Shown here piece by piece: positions 60,923 to 64,000 of a stretch of DNA of 64,000 nucleotides. The stretch's first letter is position 1. The number at the start of each line of letters is the position of its first letter. Location of the stretch: NCBI GenBank assembly GCA_019636035.1, contig JAHBYI010000003.1, forward strand, positions 1 through 64,000, in the 5' to 3' direction. The translations under genes and the position numbers were made by a program. The notes beneath the pieces were generated by a model. The model was given only the letters and a program-made list of their open reading frames with translations. It did not search any database and was not told the DNA's origin. This DNA is from Candidatus Paracaedibacteraceae bacterium. GTDB lineage: Bacteria; Pseudomonadota; Alphaproteobacteria; Paracaedibacterales; Paracaedibacteraceae.

Positions 60923-61882
60923 CTATTTTCCCTTTGAGTTTTCTGTGCCCAAACTGTCTTTTACAATTTCAGCAATACCAGAGATCGTGCCAACAAGACT
61001 TGATGTTTCCATTGGCATCAACACTAATTTCTGATTGCTGCTTTCTGCTAAGGCTTTAAAGGCCTCAATATATTTCTGGGCAACGAAATAGTTAATTGCT
61101 TGCGTTGACCCTGTTTTAACCGCCTTAGACACTGCTTCGGTTGCAAAGGCTTCTGCCTGAGCCAAACGTTCACGTGCCTCAGCGTCGCGTTGAGCTGATT
61201 CTTTACGAGCATCTGCTTCAAGGATCATGGACTGCTTAACACCTTCGGCCTTAAGGATTTTAGACTGTTTATCGCCTTCGGCCGCTAAGATTGCAGACTG
61301 ACGCTCACCTTCAGCCTCGAGAATCATAGCTCGTTTATCGCGCTCAGCTTTCATCTGGCGTGCCATGGAATCAACCAAATCACGGGGTGGACGAATATCT
61401 TTAATTTCCACACGCGTAACTTTTGTTCCCCATGGGTGGGTCGCTTCATCAACAACCTGTAGCAAACGAGCATTAATAACTTCGCGGTTTGACAGCAATT
61501 CATCCAAATCCATAGACCCCATAACCGTACGAATATTGGTCATGGTTAAGTTGAGAATTGCATGCTCTAGGTTTGTCACTTCATAGGCTGATTTTGCTGC
61601 ATCTAACACCTGATAAAAGACAATTCCATCAACGGCAACAGCGGCGTTATCCTTGGTAATGACATCCTGTGTCGGAACATCCATCACAGATTCCATCATG
61701 TTAACCTTGGCTCCTACACGATCAACCAAAGGAATAATTAAGTGAAACCCGGGAGTGATTGTGTGCGTATAACGCCCAAAACGTTCCACAGTATACTCAT
61801 ACCCTTGTGAAACAATACGTGCGCCGCGGGAAATAAAAAATAAAATAACAAGTACAAAGAGTAAAACCGTATATTCTGCCAT
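60923..61882 (-). CDS. SPFH/stomatin-family membrane protein (QmcA-like)
   Basis: 319 residues from the ATG at 61882 with GGAGGACAGC just before it. One N-terminal membrane segment (YTVLLFVLVILFFIS), the SPFH domain (TVERFGRYTHTITPGFHLII; VDSMARQMKAERDKRAMILE), then a long repetitive coiled coil (EAEGERQSAILAAEGDKQSK). Forms membrane scaffolds, paired here with NfeD. Confidence 0.92.
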   Translation of the reverse strand: MAEYTVLLFVLVILFFISRGARIVSQGYEYTVERFGRYTHTITPGFHLIIPLVDRVGAKVNMMESVMDVPTQDVITKDNAAVAVDGIVFYQVLDAAKSAYEVTNLEHAILNLTMTNIRTVMGSMDLDELLSNREVINARLLQVVDEATHPWGTKVTRVEIKDIRPPRDLVDSMARQMKAERDKRAMILEAEGERQSAILAAEGDKQSKILKAEGVKQSMILEADARKESAQRDAEARERLAQAEAFATEAVSKAVKTGSTQAINYFVAQKYIEAFKALAESSNQKLVLMPMETSSLVGTISGIAEIVKDSLGTENSKGK

Positions 61883-62018
61883 GCTGTCCTCCAATTATTC
61901 ATTATCTTCTATTAAGTATAGCATTTTTGGTTTATTTTTCCACCCTCTCATTATTTTATGCATCATAAACCAACTATTAACTATTCCGTGGGTACTATGA
62001 AATCAAGCGGAGGATACA

Positions 62019-62387
62019 ATGATTAGAACCCTTATCATCTTATCAAGTTTAGTACGATTAGAAAGCCATGCCGAAGAAGAGTATGTCAGCGATCACGTTG
62101 ATATGATGTCTTCCGGTCTGAGTGGTGAGTTCATGATCGCATCAGATCCACGGACTGAAGTTGTTTCGAGTGACTTTGGTAGTGTATCATCACACGCAGA
62201 ACTAACCCAGACAGATGCTTCTCAAGGAAGTGCTTCATCAGGAGATTCTGGAGATGGATCTGATGATAATTTTTACGACAATTCAAAGAAAACAAGCGAT
62301 AACGACCTTAAAAATCCCTATGAATGGTGGACAGAGGCATCCCTCAAATATAATTTCGCCTATCTCAACAGCTTCAATGCGTCTTAA
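62019..62387 (+). CDS. Small acidic Ser-rich exported protein (122 aa)
   Basis: Begins MIRTLIILSSLVRLESHAEE, a short signal peptide-like start, with GCGGAGG close upstream. The rest is Ser/Asp/Glu/Gly-rich and probably unstructured (GSASSGDSGDGSDDNF), ending with aromatic residues (NPYEWWTEASLKYNFAYLNS). No family is recognised. Its stop overlaps the convergent threonine ammonia-lyase gene by 4 bases. Confidence 0.5.
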   Translation: MIRTLIILSSLVRLESHAEEEYVSDHVDMMSSGLSGEFMIASDPRTEVVSSDFGSVSSHAELTQTDASQGSASSGDSGDGSDDNFYDNSKKTSDNDLKNPYEWWTEASLKYNFAYLNSFNAS

Positions 62388-63595
62388 CCCAGAATCTTAT
62401 GGGATGTATACCCGTTTTCATTTAATTTCTGAATGATTTGTTGAGAGTGCTCTCGTCCTCGTGTCTCAATTGTAACTTCAAGATCTGTCATTTTGGAGGT
62501 ATGAACCGTAAAATGCCGTTGGTGAACGAGCTCAAAAATATTGCCCCCCAACTCGCCAATAATACTTGTGACTTTTCCTAATGTTCCGGCAATATCGGGA
62601 ATTCTAACTTTAATTCGGATAAACTTCTCTTGCCGTACAAGACTATGCATAATTAAAGATGAAAACACGCGGGAATCAATATTTCCACCACAAACGACAA
62701 TACCAACCCGCTGGCCAATAAAAAGCTCTGGATTTTTAATCAATGCAGCAACACCAGCAGCACCTGCCCCCTCAGCAACAACTTTCCCTCCCATCGATAA
62801 CGCATCAATTGCGTCTTCAATTTCAAAATCTTCCACAGCAATCATATCGGTCAGATGTTTTTGTAGGATTTCTCGCGTTAGAACACCTGGATTTTTCACA
62901 GCGATCCCCTCGGCCAAAGGAAGTGCTATAGAATCTGGTGGCATGAACCATCGTTCCGGGTAAAGGGTGTGAATCATTGCAGGGCATGCAGTCGATTGTA
63001 CGCCGTAAACTTTAAGGTCAGGGTTCATTGCTTTAGCAGCAATAGCACATCCGGCAGCCAATCCACCGCCACCAACGGGAATAATTAAAATGCTCAAATC
63101 CGGTTGATCTTGGAGCATTTCAAGCGCAACCGTCCCCTGCCCTGTGATGATATCCTCATCATCATAAGGGTGAATCAATGTCAATCCTTGATCAACCAAT
63201 TGTCGTGCTTTCATCTCAGATTCTGCAAGATTGTTGCCTGACAAAATAACGGTAGCACCATACCCCTTCGTTCGCTCTACTTTTGCACTTGGCGTTGCTA
63301 TAGGCATAACGATTGTTGCCGGTATTTTCATACGCTGAGCATGAAAAGCAACACCTTGGGCATGATTTCCTGCCGACATAGCAACGACTCCCCTTTGGCG
63401 TTGCTCTGGTGTTAATTTTAACATCTTAATCAAAGCACCACGGGGCTTAAAAGACGACGTATACTGCAAGTTTTCTAGCTTCAAAAAGACATCGCCACCA
63501 ATTTTTTTGCTCAACCATGGTGCCGGGACCAACGGAGTCCGATATAAAACCCCTTCCATTATTTCAGCCGCGTTCATTATTTCTTTAAGATTCAT
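62384..63595 (-). CDS. Threonine ammonia-lyase (threonine dehydratase) with ACT domain
   Basis: 403 residues. PLP enzyme converting threonine to 2-oxobutyrate. The PLP-binding Lys is K50 in SSFKPRGA, and the phosphate loop is VGGGGLAAGCAIAA. A C-terminal ACT domain (FIRIKVRIPDIAGTLGKVTS ... TVHTSKMTDLEVTIETRGRE) suggests allosteric control. This single-ACT form is often catabolic but can feed isoleucine synthesis; no ilv genes are adjacent. Confidence 0.9.
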   Translation of the reverse strand: MNLKEIMNAAEIMEGVLYRTPLVPAPWLSKKIGGDVFLKLENLQYTSSFKPRGALIKMLKLTPEQRQRGVVAMSAGNHAQGVAFHAQRMKIPATIVMPIATPSAKVERTKGYGATVILSGNNLAESEMKARQLVDQGLTLIHPYDDEDIITGQGTVALEMLQDQPDLSILIIPVGGGGLAAGCAIAAKAMNPDLKVYGVQSTACPAMIHTLYPERWFMPPDSIALPLAEGIAVKNPGVLTREILQKHLTDMIAVEDFEIEDAIDALSMGGKVVAEGAGAAGVAALIKNPELFIGQRVGIVVCGGNIDSRVFSSLIMHSLVRQEKFIRIKVRIPDIAGTLGKVTSIIGELGGNIFELVHQRHFTVHTSKMTDLEVTIETRGREHSQQIIQKLNENGYTSHKILG

Positions 63596-63676
63596 GCGCT
63601 ATAGTCTTCATGTCGTGAATACGATATAATTGTAAGCATATCAGAGTTTAAAAATCGTTACCAAAAAGTCATTTCC

Positions 63677-64000
63677 ATGAAACCACACCACAAAAACATC
63701 CAATGTTTATCAAGTTCCGGATTTCACAACATCCATTATGTTGAGTGGGGAGCACCTAAATCAGATAAAACGGTTATCTGTGTCCATGGATTTTCGCGTA
63801 ATGGGCGAGATTTTGATTACCTTGCTAAAGATTTAGCTAAGAACGGTTACCGTGTTATTTGCCCTGATATGCCTGGTCGAAACAAAAGCGATTGGCACCC
63901 CAATCTTGCAGATTATAGCATTCCCCATCATATATCAGAAATGGTTACGCTTATTGCGCGCCTTGATGTTGAACAGGTTGATTGGATTGGCACCTCTATG
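63677..64000 (+). CDS. Alpha/beta hydrolase, 3' end outside window
   Basis: 108 residues are visible. CVHGFSRNGRDFDYLAKDLA (oxyanion loop HGF) and DMPGRNKSDWHP are typical of alpha/beta hydrolases; the last residues, WIGTSM, lead into the nucleophile elbow (GxSxG, Ser replaced by the next codons outside the window). The substrate is unknown. Confidence 0.85.
   Translation, partial: MKPHHKNIQCLSSSGFHNIHYVEWGAPKSDKTVICVHGFSRNGRDFDYLAKDLAKNGYRVICPDMPGRNKSDWHPNLADYSIPHHISEMVTLIARLDVEQVDWIGTSM

Noticed and set aside
1..64000. tRNA, rRNA or riboswitch
   Set aside because: No cloverleaf, rRNA core motif or known riboswitch core was recognised in the gaps between genes.

Overview
The window looks like a chromosomal segment of a low-GC alphaproteobacterium, most likely a host-associated lineage of the Holosporales / Paracaedibacter type. 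This placement is an inference. It rests on an alphaproteobacterial-type isocitrate dehydrogenase, a TIGR02300-family protein, a Cox15-type heme A synthase, gene-transfer-agent (GTA) style phage genes with a 3TM holin, and TamA/TamB. No rRNA, tRNA or CRISPR array was seen.

Region 1 (1-11,940) is the most unusual part: a decaying polymorphic-toxin island of the filamentous-haemagglutinin / contact-dependent-inhibition (CDI) kind. It starts inside a large adhesin gene that runs in from the left, carries a DUF637 region and is broken by several frameshifts. Five toxin-immunity cassettes follow in a row on the + strand: (A) a GIY-YIG/URI-like nuclease, (C) a PD-(D/E)XK-like nuclease, (E) a second DUF637 protein ending in a WHH-type HNH nuclease, (G) a DUF4258-like toxin, and (I) a toxin tail of unknown family followed by two tandem, related immunity genes. 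The cassettes are linked by homologous pre-toxin repeats in different states of decay. The carrier parts are often frameshifted or lack a start codon, while the toxin tails and immunity genes remain open. This fits a bank of displaced (orphan) modules that can recombine into an expressed adhesin.

Region 2 (11,941-33,480) is mostly housekeeping: TrmL and a YejA-like binding protein, an L,D-transpeptidase, NADP-isocitrate dehydrogenase, RuvX and AroA (overlapping 3' ends), a TIGR02300 protein, a 597-residue orphan protein, then a minus-strand run (secreted protein, NodT-type outer membrane factor, PgpA, a GGDEF protein, DinD). After these come heme A synthase, a small secreted protein, a roughly 100-bp palindromic element, a YdcH/DUF465 protein of 59 residues, RNase D, LepA, an RluC-type pseudouridine synthase and RecG.

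Region 3 (33,477-42,511, minus strand) is a reduced GTA/prophage module: portal, prohead protease, capsid, connector, stopper and terminator-like genes, two tail-region proteins, a SleB-type endolysin, a 3TM holin and two very small coupled ORFs. No terminase, major tail protein or tape-measure gene is present here, and a plus-strand EamA transporter sits in the middle of the module.

Region 4 (42,657-64,000) carries a Sel1-repeat protein with an 18-bp minisatellite (RVAEAN repeats), TamB and TamA, a NhaD-like antiporter, a YdbH/AsmA-like protein, a partial leucine-degradation operon (hydratase, biotin-carrying carboxylase subunit, HMG-CoA lyase), a HigBA-like toxin-antitoxin pair, DNA polymerase I, NfeD with an SPFH protein, a small acidic exported protein, threonine ammonia-lyase, and the start of an alpha/beta hydrolase that is cut off by the window edge.
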